From contig DCHO01000044.1 of assembly GCA_002315655.1 (NCBI GenBank), positions 1-64,000 on the forward strand: DNA of 64,000 nt. Reading direction: 5' to 3'. Under the pieces are notes generated by a model. The model did not search any database and was not told the origin of the DNA. It saw only the letters and a list, made by a program, of their open reading frames with translations. Both the position numbers and the translations under genes were made by a program. This document shows positions 14,890 to 23,148 of the stretch, one piece after another (the stretch's first letter is position 1; each line of letters starts with the position of its first letter). The stretch is from Christensenella sp. UBA1750 (lineage in GTDB: Bacteria; Bacillota; Clostridia; Christensenellales; UBA1750).

Positions 14890-16167
14890 ATGAAGAAAAA
14901 CACGGGCTGGATCGTGGCTTTGGGGATATTGCTTGCATTGTCTGTCGCCTTGGGCGCCATGTTCTTTTTGCAGAAGCGGGACGCGGAGCGCACGCTGCAT
15001 ATCGTTTATGACCGGGCGTTTCAGGCGGCGGCGGGGACGATGGAGGACGTGAGCCTGTCTCTGGAAAAGCTGACCTTTTGCAGAACCGGGCGGCAGAGCG
15101 CAAAGCTGCTGGAAAGGGTTTCCCGGGGCGCGGACTGTGTGCTGAAAGAGTTGTCCGTTCTGCCCGCCGCCGGGGAGACCTTGCCGGAGGTGCTGTCCTT
15201 TGCCAACAGGTTGTCGGAATATGCCGATGCGCTGAACCGGAAGGCCACAGGCGAGGAACTGTCTGCGGAGGACTGGGCGCAGCTGGAAGGCCTTGCGGCG
15301 CAGGGGCAGAGACTTTCCGACATTTTGCAGAACACGGATGCGGAAAGCATTGCACGGGTGGCAGATACGGAAGGGGAAACCGACCTTTATGCCGATTTCG
15401 TGTCGGAGGACGAGCCGGCAATCACGCTCCTTTATGACGGTGCGTTTTCCGACGCGGCGAAAAGTGCACCGAAGAACTTGGGGAGTGGGGAAATCTCCGC
15501 ACAGGAGGCGGGGGAAATCGCCGTGCAATTCATCGGGAGCGAAAACGCAAGCGCAAAAAGCGAGGGCGAGAGCGGCGGCGAGATTCCATGCACCCTCATT
15601 GGCGTGACGGATGGAGAAAATGTTTACCATGTGCAGGTGACAAAGACCGGCAAGGTCTATCTGATGGCGGCGGAAAACGTCTCCGGCGAAGCGGTTTTGT
15701 CCGTGGAGGAATGTAAAGAGAAAGCGACCGATTTTCTCCGCGAAAAGGGCTTTTCCGAAATGGAGCCGTCCTTTGCACAGACGGATTTCGGCGTTGTGAC
15801 CATAAACTTTGTGGCGACACAAAACGGTGTCTGGCTTTATCCCGATCAGGTCAAGGTGCAAATTTCCGCGCACGACGGGCGCATCGTGGGTTTTGAGGCG
15901 AACAACTACCTGCGCAACCACACAGAGCGGGAATTTCCCGAAGAAATCCTTTCGGAAAATGAGCTGGAAAACCTGATTTCCGCCTTTGAGGAAGTGAAGT
16001 ACATCCGTTTGTGCGTGATTCCGCATTTTGAAAAAGAGATTTTCTGCTATGAGATTCGCGGCACAAAGGGCGGGGAAACCTATCAGCTTTACCTTAACGC
16101 GGAAACCGGGGACTGTGAGGACATCTTAAAAATCGTCGCGGACGAGCGCGGCGAGGGTGTTTCGTGA
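14890..16167 (+). CDS. ypeB: Germination protein YpeB
   Basis: A 425-aa protein with an N-terminal membrane anchor (residues 7-27), a helical region, the family segment ITLLYDGAFSD near residue 180 and PepSY repeats in the C-terminal half (VYHVQVTKTGKVYLMAAEN; FCYEIRGTKGGETYQLYLN). YpeB and SleB depend on one another in spores. It starts nine bases after sleB with GAGGTGAC as ribosome site. The two neighbours upstream make this a spoIIR-sleB-ypeB run. No strong terminator follows; GGGTTT...AAACCC at about 16170-16203 is weak. Confidence 0.92.
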   Translation: MKKNTGWIVALGILLALSVALGAMFFLQKRDAERTLHIVYDRAFQAAAGTMEDVSLSLEKLTFCRTGRQSAKLLERVSRGADCVLKELSVLPAAGETLPEVLSFANRLSEYADALNRKATGEELSAEDWAQLEGLAAQGQRLSDILQNTDAESIARVADTEGETDLYADFVSEDEPAITLLYDGAFSDAAKSAPKNLGSGEISAQEAGEIAVQFIGSENASAKSEGESGGEIPCTLIGVTDGENVYHVQVTKTGKVYLMAAENVSGEAVLSVEECKEKATDFLREKGFSEMEPSFAQTDFGVVTINFVATQNGVWLYPDQVKVQISAHDGRIVGFEANNYLRNHTEREFPEEILSENELENLISAFEEVKYIRLCVIPHFEKEIFCYEIRGTKGGETYQLYLNAETGDCEDILKIVADERGEGVS

Positions 16168-16237
16168 AACGGGTTTTTGTGTGCGGTTCACGGACTGAAA
16201 CCCACAATAAGCTTATGTAAATAATAAGAAAACAGCG

Positions 16238-16266
16238 TTGAATCCTGACGGAAAATGGGGTACTCT
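16238..16266 (+). promoter_or_regulatory. Sigma-A-like promoter of the DUF1934 gene
   Basis: TTGAAT (16238-16243), 17-base spacer, TACTCT (16261-16266), 35 bases before the ATG. Confidence 0.45.
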
Positions 16267-16300
16267 CTTTTGTAATCATCGGATGCTTTAGGAGGAACCC

Positions 16301-16714
16301 ATGGACGCTCAGAAGGTGCTGGTCAACATGACCGCGGTGCAGGTGCAGGACGGAGAGGAAAACAGGATCGAGCTGAAAACCGAAGGGGAAAAGCTCGTCA
16401 CGGAAAACAAGACCGTGCTGACCTATGAGGAAACCGGCGATTTGGCCGGAGAGACCCGCATCGAGATGGAGGGCGACACCGTGACCCTCTCCCGCACCGG
16501 GATTGGCTCCATGCACCTCATTCTGAAACAGGGCTGCAAATATGTGAGCAAGTATTCCACACTGTTCGGGGAACTGGACATTGCCGCACTGCCCACGAAG
16601 GTCGCCTATCTGCTGGGCGAAAAAAGCGGCAGGATCACGCTGGAATACGCCCTTTCCATGAACGGGCAGGATGTGGGCATCAATCGCCTGTTCATCAATT
16701 ACGAGGGCAGATAA
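16301..16714 (+). CDS. DUF1934 (YwiB-like) beta-barrel protein
   Basis: A 137-aa protein of the DUF1934 family: start VLVNMTAVQVQDGEENRIEL, middle YEETGDLAGETRIEMEGDTV, end LEYALSMNGQDVGINRLFI. The family has a small lipocalin-like barrel and no proven function. In Bacillus ywiB lies beside argS; here the next gene is not argS. TAGGAGG precedes the ATG by six bases. Confidence 0.85.
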   Translation: MDAQKVLVNMTAVQVQDGEENRIELKTEGEKLVTENKTVLTYEETGDLAGETRIEMEGDTVTLSRTGIGSMHLILKQGCKYVSKYSTLFGELDIAALPTKVAYLLGEKSGRITLEYALSMNGQDVGINRLFINYEGR

Positions 16715-17212
16715 ATGACAGAGGGCTTGCGTGAAATTGCGGATAAGGTGAAGGAACTGACCGGCGGTAAGCGGGTGTTTCTTCTGCCGCCGCCCTATAA
16801 ACAGGGGCATTTTCGCGTACAGGGGGATGTGAACCTCCCGCAAAGCTGCGGGTTTTCCGCCACCTCAGACGGAAGAACCACGACCCTCACCGCCGACCCC
16901 GAAACGCTCCTTTCCGCCCTGCAGGGAATGATAAATGGGGAAAACCCCAAGGTAGAACCTTCCGTATCGCCGCTGCACACGCTGGCCTTTCAGATTTTTG
17001 CGCATTTTGAGAGCGGCGTTTCGGCGGATGTGCCGGAGCTTCTGCGCTATGCGCTGGATTTGGAGGAAGCTTCCCCGCGCACAAAGACCGTGTTTGACGC
17101 GCTGTGCCGAAAATTGCCGGAGCAATACGCCAGTGCCTTGCGGGAAAACAGACCAAAAAGCTGCCTGCCGCTCATTGTGCGGCGGATGCTTGACACAAAC
17201 TGGATTGAATAA
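16715..17212 (+). CDS. Hypothetical protein, 165 aa
   Basis: The frame begins directly after the DUF1934 stop (TAAATG), with GAGGG eight bases before, so it is probably co-translated. The product has no signal or membrane segment. Its N-terminal half (KRVFLLPPPYKQGHFRVQGD, then GFSATSDGRTTTLTADPETL) looks like a small mixed fold and its C-terminal half is helical with many leucines. I recognise no family. Codon use resembles the neighbours. Its only clue is the coupling to DUF1934 and the following MBL-fold hydrolase. Confidence 0.65.
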   Translation: MTEGLREIADKVKELTGGKRVFLLPPPYKQGHFRVQGDVNLPQSCGFSATSDGRTTTLTADPETLLSALQGMINGENPKVEPSVSPLHTLAFQIFAHFESGVSADVPELLRYALDLEEASPRTKTVFDALCRKLPEQYASALRENRPKSCLPLIVRRMLDTNWIE

Positions 17213-17231
17213 TCACATGGAGGATGAAGAC

Positions 17232-17864
17232 ATGAAGATCGAGTGGCTCGGACATTCCGCCTTCCGCATCATCGGGAGCAAAACCATCGTAACCGACCCC
17301 TATGACGGCGTTGGCCTTGATTTCCCCGCCGTTTCTGCGGACATTGTGACGGTCTCCCACGGCCATCACGACCACAACGCGACAGAGAAGGTAAGCGGTG
17401 AACCTGCCGTCGTTTCCGATGCCGGAGAGCACCGCATCGGGGATGTGACCGTCACGGGCTACAACACCTTCCACGACGACTGCGAAGGCGCAAAGCGCGG
17501 CAGAAACGTGGCCTACCGCATCACGATGGACGGCCTTTCCGTTGTGCATCTGGGCGACCTTGGCTGCCTGCCCACCCATGCCGTGCTCAAAGCCCTTGAA
17601 AATGCTGACATTCTGCTGATTCCCGTGGGCGGGAATTACACCATCGACGGCGAAACCGCCGCAAAGCTGGCAAAAACCCTTGCGCCCCGCACCGTGATTC
17701 CCATGCACTATGTCACCCCCGGGCTGACCGTGAACGTCTCCGGCAAGGAACCGTTCCTCTCCGCCGTCGGCGCATACGAAACCGTCCTCGGCTCTGCAGC
17801 CTGCGTGACCCCCAAGATGCCCAAGGTGCTTGTCTTTGAAAAGCCCATGGGACAGAAGGATTAA
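17232..17864 (+). CDS. MBL-fold metal-dependent hydrolase (UPF0173-like)
   Basis: A 210-aa metallo-beta-lactamase-fold protein. VTVSHGHHDHNAT holds the HxHxDH metal motif (with an extra H), LSVVHLGDLG the metal aspartate and TVIPMHYVTPGL the last metal histidine. Members of this short type (UPF0173/YtkL-like) have no settled substrate. The ATG at 17232 was chosen because GGAGG lies eight bases upstream; an ATG 12 bases earlier overlaps that site. A strong terminator follows. Confidence 0.85.
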   Translation: MKIEWLGHSAFRIIGSKTIVTDPYDGVGLDFPAVSADIVTVSHGHHDHNATEKVSGEPAVVSDAGEHRIGDVTVTGYNTFHDDCEGAKRGRNVAYRITMDGLSVVHLGDLGCLPTHAVLKALENADILLIPVGGNYTIDGETAAKLAKTLAPRTVIPMHYVTPGLTVNVSGKEPFLSAVGAYETVLGSAACVTPKMPKVLVFEKPMGQKD

Positions 17865-17877
17865 GTGGATATATTTT

Positions 17878-17908
17878 GCCGTGAAAGTTGCGCACTTTCA
17901 CGGCTTTT
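17878..17908 (+). terminator. Rho-independent terminator
   Basis: GCCGTGAAAGT (17878-17888) and ACTTTCACGGC (17894-17904) form a perfect 11-bp stem with a 5-base loop, then TTTT. Confidence 0.92.
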
Positions 17909-17913
17909 GTCTG

Positions 17914-17942
17914 TTGTGAAACTATGAAATCGGTGCTATACT
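17914..17942 (+). promoter_or_regulatory. Promoter of the GDPD gene
   Basis: TTGTGA (17914-17919), 17-base spacer, TATACT (17937-17942), 30 bases before the start codon. Confidence 0.65.
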
Positions 17943-17972
17943 GGACAACAAAAACGACAGGAGGACAAATCC

Positions 17973-18761
17973 ATGATTAAGACACAGGGACACCGGGGTG
18001 CGCGGGCGTACTTCCCGGAAAACACACTGCCTTCCTTCTACGGCGCGATTGAGCAGGGCTATTCCTTCATCGAGACCGACACCAAGTTCACCAAGGACGA
18101 CCATTGCGTGATTCTGCACGACAGGCGGGTCAACCGTACCGGGCGCAAACCCGACGGCAGCGAATTTGAGAATGAAATTGCGGTTTCCGATCTCACATGG
18201 GAGGAATTTCGCAAAATCGACTTCGGCATCCACTTTGACAAGAAGTACGCAGGCACAAAAGCACCCGATTTGGAAGAAGTGCTTTCCTTTGTGCGGGAAA
18301 CGAAAATGCCCATCAAGTTCGACAACGTGATCCAGAGCGCGACGGACAAACAGATCAACAGCTTTTTTGCCGCCATCAAGGAAAGCGGTGTGGAGGAATA
18401 CATCGGTGTTACTGCAAACACGGTGGACTTTGTGCGGCGAATCACGGACAGCTTGGACAAGTGCATCGTCTATTACGACGGCCCCACAAGCCGGGACATT
18501 TATGAGGAGCTGAAAATCGCCGCAAAGGGGCATTTCCTCTCCATTTGGCTGCCCAGCGAGCCGAAATCGTGGCTGACCTATCCGCCGGCTACGCAGGAGG
18601 ATGTGGAATTGGCGCGGCAGTACGGCGAGGTCGGGCTGTGGACGGCGCACGACGAGGAATCCCTGCGCATGATCGTGAAAATGCGCCCGGATGCCATGGA
18701 ATTGGAGGACGGCGTGAAGCCCGAGGACGTTGTGCGGGTGGAAAAGGAGATTTTCGGATAA
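17973..18761 (+). CDS. Glycerophosphodiester phosphodiesterase
   Basis: A 262-aa GDPD-family TIM-barrel enzyme that splits glycerophosphodiesters to glycerol 3-phosphate and an alcohol. Catalytic motifs are visible: GHRGARAYFPENTLPSF (residues 6-22; H7, R8 and E16), IETDTKFTKD and VILHD. ACAGGAGGA precedes the ATG. No signal peptide is seen, so it acts in the cytosol. The glycerol-3-phosphate oxidation operon follows, which fits a shared pathway, though a separate promoter (18788) drives that operon. Confidence 0.9.
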   Translation: MIKTQGHRGARAYFPENTLPSFYGAIEQGYSFIETDTKFTKDDHCVILHDRRVNRTGRKPDGSEFENEIAVSDLTWEEFRKIDFGIHFDKKYAGTKAPDLEEVLSFVRETKMPIKFDNVIQSATDKQINSFFAAIKESGVEEYIGVTANTVDFVRRITDSLDKCIVYYDGPTSRDIYEELKIAAKGHFLSIWLPSEPKSWLTYPPATQEDVELARQYGEVGLWTAHDEESLRMIVKMRPDAMELEDGVKPEDVVRVEKEIFG

Positions 18762-18787
18762 CCCTCTTGTGAAGCTGACGGGCGGCA

Positions 18788-18816
18788 TTGACAGAAAATG
18801 TCGGAATGGGTACAAT
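18788..18816 (+). promoter_or_regulatory. Sigma-A promoter of the glycerol-3-phosphate oxidation operon
   Basis: TTGACA (18788-18793), 17-base spacer, TACAAT (18811-18816); start codon at 18871. Confidence 0.8.
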
Positions 18817-18870
18817 AGGGTTTGTGAAATTTTTGTCTTGCGACAAACAGATAGATTGGGGATGGAACGA

Positions 18871-20319
18871 ATGTATGATGTAGTCGTCATCGGCGCGGGC
18901 GTTGTGGGCTGCGCCATTGCACGGCAGTTGTCGCGCTATAAGATTCGCGTGGCGGTGTTGGAGGCCGGCAGCGACGTGGCCATGGGCGCTTCCCGCGCAA
19001 ATTCCGCCATTGTGCACGCGGGCTACGACTGCGAACCCGGCACAAATATGGCGCGGGTCAATGTGGCGGGCAATGCGCTTTACGACAGCTGGTGTCGGGA
19101 GCTTTCCGTGCCGCTCAAGCGTTGCGGTTCTTTGGTTCTGGCTTTTGATGAGCGGGACATGGAGGAAGTCAAGCGCCTGTACGACAAGGGCATTGCCAAC
19201 GGCGTTCCCGGCATGAAGATATTGAATCGTGCGGAGGCACTGGAAAAACAGCCCGGTTTGGCCGATGATGTGGTCGGTGCACTGTGGGCGGAGACGGGCG
19301 CGATCACCTGCCCCTATGAAATGACCATCGCCTGTGCGGAGAACGCGCACGCCAACGGCGTGGAGTTCTATTTCAACTTCAAGGCGGAAAAGATCATCAC
19401 TTTGAAGGACGCCGTGGAGGTGGAGGACGACAAGAACGTGCTCTTCCGCTCACGCTTCGTGGTCAACGCCGCAGGTTTGCATTCCGACGACATTTCGCAC
19501 CTCATGGGCGATAATTCCTTCACCGTTTCCGGCAGAAAGGGCGAATATATTTTATTGGATCGTTCCGTGTCGGATTTTGTCAGAACCGTTGTGTTCCAGG
19601 CTCCGGGACCCTTGGGCAAGGGAATCCTGGTTTCTCCCACCGTGGACAACAACGCCTTTGTGGGGCCGACCGCGTGGAACAACTCCGGCAAGGAGAATTC
19701 CTCCGTGTCGCAGGAGGGCTTGGATATATTAAAGACCGCGGGCAGAAAGTCCATGCCGAATGTGCCCGTGAACCGTCCCATCACTGCCTTTGCGGGCATC
19801 CGTGCGGTGCCCTCCACCGGCGACTTCATTTTAGGGCAGTCGCCCTTCAATCCCCGACTGATTCAGGCAGCGGGCATTTCGTCCCCCGGCCTGTCCTCTG
19901 CCCCCGCCATCGCGGAGGAAACCGTGGAAAGCCTTAAAAAGGCCGGTCTCTCCATGCAGCTTCGGGCGGACTTTGACCCCATCCGCGTGAAAAACAAGCC
20001 CTTCCGCCTGATGACCAACGAGGAGCGCGAGGCGGCCATTGCCAAAGACCCGCGCTACGGGCGCATCATCTGCCGCTGTGAGACCGTCACCGAGGCGGAG
20101 ATCGCAAACGCCATCGAGCGCACACTGGGCGTGCCCACGCTGGACGGCATCAAGCGCCGCACGAGAGCGGGTATGGGCAGATGCCAGGGCGGCTTCTGTG
20201 CACCCCGCGTCATGGAGCTCATCTCCAAGTATGCTTATATCCCCATGGACAAGATCACCAAGAACGGCGGGGAATCCAATCTGGTCGTGGGTCGCACCCG
20301 GGGGGAGGAAAACAAATGA
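18871..20319 (+). CDS. GlpA-like FAD-dependent glycerol-3-phosphate dehydrogenase with BFD domain
   Basis: The 482-aa product starts with the FAD Rossmann motif YDVVVIGAGVVGCAIARQL. A DAO-type oxidoreductase domain follows (GASRANSAIVHAGYD, then NAAGLHSDDIS), and the last ~90 residues are a BFD-like [2Fe-2S] domain with cysteines in ICRCETVTEAE and GRCQGGFC. This matches the anaerobic glycerol-3-phosphate dehydrogenase type, converting glycerol 3-phosphate to dihydroxyacetone phosphate. The start at 18871 has GGGGA eight bases upstream. It overlaps the next gene by four bases (ATGA). Confidence 0.88.
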   Translation: MYDVVVIGAGVVGCAIARQLSRYKIRVAVLEAGSDVAMGASRANSAIVHAGYDCEPGTNMARVNVAGNALYDSWCRELSVPLKRCGSLVLAFDERDMEEVKRLYDKGIANGVPGMKILNRAEALEKQPGLADDVVGALWAETGAITCPYEMTIACAENAHANGVEFYFNFKAEKIITLKDAVEVEDDKNVLFRSRFVVNAAGLHSDDISHLMGDNSFTVSGRKGEYILLDRSVSDFVRTVVFQAPGPLGKGILVSPTVDNNAFVGPTAWNNSGKENSSVSQEGLDILKTAGRKSMPNVPVNRPITAFAGIRAVPSTGDFILGQSPFNPRLIQAAGISSPGLSSAPAIAEETVESLKKAGLSMQLRADFDPIRVKNKPFRLMTNEEREAAIAKDPRYGRIICRCETVTEAEIANAIERTLGVPTLDGIKRRTRAGMGRCQGGFCAPRVMELISKYAYIPMDKITKNGGESNLVVGRTRGEENK

Positions 20320-21563
20320 TCAAAACCTGTGATGTTGCCATCATCGGCGGCGGCCCTGCGGGGCTGGCAGCCGCGCTTTCCGCGAGAAAAGCGGGCGCGG
20401 AAAACGTGCTCATTTTGGAGCGCGACTCCTTTCCCGGCGGCATTTTGCAGCAGTGCATTCACAACGGCTTCGGCCTTCACTATTTCGGGCAGGAATTGAC
20501 CGGCCCCGAGTATGCCCAGCGGTTCATTGACGAGGCGGAAAATACCGACGGCATCGAAATCCTGCTGGACACCATGGTCATTGAAGTGCACGGGGATAAA
20601 AGCATCATTGCCGTTTCCAACAAGTACGGTCTGGTGAACGTGCAGGCGAAAGCTGTGGTGCTCGCCATGGGCTGCAGAGAGCGCACCAGAGGCGCACTGT
20701 CCACCCCCGGAACCCGTCCTGCCGGCGTTTATACCGCAGGCTGCGCACAGAGGTTGGTCAATATGGAAGGCCTCATGCCCGGCAAAAAGATCGTGATCTT
20801 AGGCTCCGGCGACATCGGCCTCATCATGGCGCGGCGCATGACCTGGGAGGGCGCAAAGGTGCAGATGGTCTGCGAGATCATGCCCTTCTCCTCCGGGCTC
20901 AACCGCAATATCGTTCAGTGCTTGAAAGATAACGACATTCCGCTGTATTTCAACACCACCATTGTGGAGATTCACGGAAAAGAGCGCGTCACCGGCGTGA
21001 CCGTGGCCGAGGTCGATCCCAAGACCCGGCTGCCCAAGATGGAGACGGCGCGGTTCGTGGAGTGCGATACCCTGCTGCTCTCCGTGGGTCTCATCCCCGA
21101 AAACGAGCTGACCACCGCCGCCGGAATCGAGATGGACAGAGTGACGAGCGGTGCCAAGGTGGACGCTGCCCGCCAGACCTCCGTGCCCGGCATCTTTGCC
21201 TGCGGCAACGTGCTGCACGTTCACGACCTTGTGGACAACGTTTCCCAGGAAGCCCAGATCGCGGGCGAAAATGCGGCAAAATACGCCCTTGGCACTCTGC
21301 CTGTGGCGGACACCGTGAAGGTCATTCCCGAGGGCGGTGTGCGCTATGTGGTGCCCCAGCAGCTTGTGAAGGGCGAGGGCAATGTCGCACTGTATTTCCG
21401 CGTGGGTTCGGCCTACAAGCCCGCAAGGCTCACCGTCAAGTGCGGGGATGCGGAACTCAAAACCACCAAAAAGCAGATCATGACCCCCGGCGAAATGGAA
21501 AAGGTCGTCATTGACTTGGGCAAAGTTACGGGCGATGTGACCGTGAAGGTAGAGGAGGCGTAA
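20316..21563 (+). CDS. Pyridine nucleotide-disulphide oxidoreductase-like FAD protein
   Basis: A 415-aa flavoprotein with the FAD motif CDVAIIGGGPAGLAAALSAR at the N-terminus, the NAD(P)-type second motif KIVILGSGDIGLIMARRM near residue 155 and the closing VPGIFACGNVLHVHDLVDNV. In Clostridia this protein regularly forms a trio with a GlpA-like dehydrogenase and a DUF1667 protein, presumably passing electrons from the dehydrogenase. It lies between exactly these genes here, with overlap on one side and a 3-base gap on the other. Confidence 0.87.
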   Translation: MIKTCDVAIIGGGPAGLAAALSARKAGAENVLILERDSFPGGILQQCIHNGFGLHYFGQELTGPEYAQRFIDEAENTDGIEILLDTMVIEVHGDKSIIAVSNKYGLVNVQAKAVVLAMGCRERTRGALSTPGTRPAGVYTAGCAQRLVNMEGLMPGKKIVILGSGDIGLIMARRMTWEGAKVQMVCEIMPFSSGLNRNIVQCLKDNDIPLYFNTTIVEIHGKERVTGVTVAEVDPKTRLPKMETARFVECDTLLLSVGLIPENELTTAAGIEMDRVTSGAKVDAARQTSVPGIFACGNVLHVHDLVDNVSQEAQIAGENAAKYALGTLPVADTVKVIPEGGVRYVVPQQLVKGEGNVALYFRVGSAYKPARLTVKCGDAELKTTKKQIMTPGEMEKVVIDLGKVTGDVTVKVEEA

Positions 21564-21566
21564 GGC

Positions 21567-21932
21567 ATGAAAAAAGAATTCATCTGCATTTCCTGCCCCA
21601 TGGGCTGCCCCTTGACGGTCTGGGAGGAAAACGGCGAAGTGCTGGTTTCCGGCAACACCTGTCCCCGGGGTAAGGCTTACGGCATTCAGGAGTTCACCTG
21701 CCCCCAGCGCGTGGTCACGTCCTCCGTGCCCGTGCGCGGCGGCGAGCAGAGTATGTGCTCCGTCAAGACCGACAAGCCCGTCGCCAAGACCGAAATTGCC
21801 AAGGTGCTTGCCGCCATCTACGGCGCGTCCGTCAAGGCGCCCGTGAAGGTGGGGGATATTGTGATTCCCAACGTGGACGGAAACGGCGCGAACGTGGTGG
21901 CGACCCGGCGCGTGCTGGACAGAAAAAAATAA
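21567..21932 (+). CDS. DUF1667 cysteine-motif protein
   Basis: The 121-aa product has two cysteine clusters near its N-terminus, CISCPMGC (residues 7-14) and GNTCPRGKAYG, plus later single cysteines. DUF1667 proteins resemble iron-sulfur or zinc binding modules and nearly always follow the two oxidoreductases seen here, suggesting a third subunit or electron carrier of the glycerol-3-phosphate dehydrogenase complex. The metal is not known from sequence. Confidence 0.87.
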   Translation: MKKEFICISCPMGCPLTVWEENGEVLVSGNTCPRGKAYGIQEFTCPQRVVTSSVPVRGGEQSMCSVKTDKPVAKTEIAKVLAAIYGASVKAPVKVGDIVIPNVDGNGANVVATRRVLDRKK

Positions 21933-21944
21933 ATTGCTGAAAAA

Positions 21945-21982
21945 ATGGGGGCTTGCCGGGAACGGTGAGCCTCCTTTTGTTT
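21945..21982 (+). terminator. Rho-independent terminator
   Basis: GGCTTGCCG and CGGTGAGCC pair (two wobble pairs) around GGAA, with a further GG/CC on the outer side, then TTTTGTTT. It ends the oxidation operon. Confidence 0.75.
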
Positions 21983-22009
21983 GACAAAAAGGGAAGTTTT
22001 GCATAAAAT
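21981..22009 (+). promoter_or_regulatory. Sigma-A promoter of alr
   Basis: TTGACA (21981-21986), 17-base spacer, TAAAAT (22004-22009), directly after the T-run of the previous terminator. Confidence 0.8.
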
Positions 22010-22044
22010 AGGATTGAACTTTTTGCTTTGGAGATGATTGTCTT

Positions 22045-23148
22045 ATGCTGTTGCGCCCCACGGTGCTGGAAATTGATCTGGACGAAATTCGCCGCAATCT
22101 ACGGCTTTTTGATGAAAACACGGGAAACGCCGCGCTCATGGCGGTGGTGAAGGCGGATTGCTACGGCCACGGCGCGGTGCCCTGCGCAAAGGCTGCTTTG
22201 GAGGCGGGCGCGAAGGTGCTCTGCGTGGCGCTGATCGAGGAAGGCATTGAGCTGCGGGAAGCGGGCATTGCCGCGCCGATTCTCATGCTGGGCTATGCGG
22301 ACGAAAACGCGCTGGAATATGCCGTAAAATACGACATCATGCCCATGATTTTTACCGCCGAAAACCTGCTGGCTTGTGAGCGGGCTGCGCAGAAGGTCGG
22401 AAAATGTGCGAAAATTCATATCAAAATCGACACGGGCATGAACCGCATCGGGCTGAAAACCCAAAACGAGCTGCGGGAGCTTCTGGAAACCGCGAAAAGC
22501 TGTCCCCATGTGGAGATTTGCGGCGTTATGACGCACTTTTGCACTGCGGACGTGCCGGAGAGTGATTTCGGAATCGAGCAAATGGAAGTTTTCCGCCGTC
22601 TGCTGCCGGTATTTGACGAATATGGCGTGAAGCCCTTTGTCCACGCGGCAGCCTCGGCGGCGGCTCTGCGCTTTGAAAACGCCCGGTTCGACGGCGTGCG
22701 TGCGGGCATCGTGATGTACGGCGTGGACTATACGGGCAAGCTCCCCGTGCGCCCCGCCATGACGTGGAAGACGAAAATTTCCCACATTAAGGTGATTCAC
22801 ACGGGCGAAACCGTGGGCTACGGGCGGCACTTTGCGGCGGAGCAGGACACCGTGATTGCAACGCTCCCCGTGGGTTATGCGGACGGCTACCGCCGGGCAT
22901 TTACGAATAAAGCGAATGTGCTCATCGGTGGGCAGCGGGCGCGGGTGACGGGAAACGTGTGCATGGATCAGATCATGGTGAACGTGACGGGCATCCCCTG
23001 CAAGGTCGGGGACGAAGCGGTGCTGCTGGGCGTGCAGGGGGAGGAGCGCATTTCCCCTGTTGAGCTGGCGGACATTGCGGACACGATTCCTTACGAAATT
23101 ACGACGGGGATTTCCAAGCGCGTGCCCCGGGTTTATCTCCATGAATAA
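22045..23148 (+). CDS. alr: Alanine racemase
   Basis: A 367-aa PLP enzyme that interconverts L- and D-alanine for peptidoglycan. The PLP lysine is K36 in AVVKADCYGHG, the catalytic tyrosine candidate is Y259 in TVGYGRHF, and MNRIGLK and LPVGYADGY are further family motifs. GGAG lies eleven bases before the ATG. The 3' end overlaps the next gene by eight bases. In many Clostridia alr is near sporulation or toxin genes; here it leads a three-gene operon with a folate enzyme. Confidence 0.95.
   Translation: MLLRPTVLEIDLDEIRRNLRLFDENTGNAALMAVVKADCYGHGAVPCAKAALEAGAKVLCVALIEEGIELREAGIAAPILMLGYADENALEYAVKYDIMPMIFTAENLLACERAAQKVGKCAKIHIKIDTGMNRIGLKTQNELRELLETAKSCPHVEICGVMTHFCTADVPESDFGIEQMEVFRRLLPVFDEYGVKPFVHAAASAAALRFENARFDGVRAGIVMYGVDYTGKLPVRPAMTWKTKISHIKVIHTGETVGYGRHFAAEQDTVIATLPVGYADGYRRAFTNKANVLIGGQRARVTGNVCMDQIMVNVTGIPCKVGDEAVLLGVQGEERISPVELADIADTIPYEITTGISKRVPRVYLHE

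Noticed and set aside
14818..16026. Minus-strand open frame of 402 codons opposite ypeB
   Set aside because: Shadow of ypeB: the plus strand has clear YpeB motifs and a ribosome site, the minus frame has neither.
20799..22139. Long minus-strand open frame of 446 codons
   Set aside because: It lies opposite the flavoprotein, the DUF1667 gene and the start of alr, is rich in His and Gly as antisense shadows of GC-rich genes are, has no ribosome site and matches no family.
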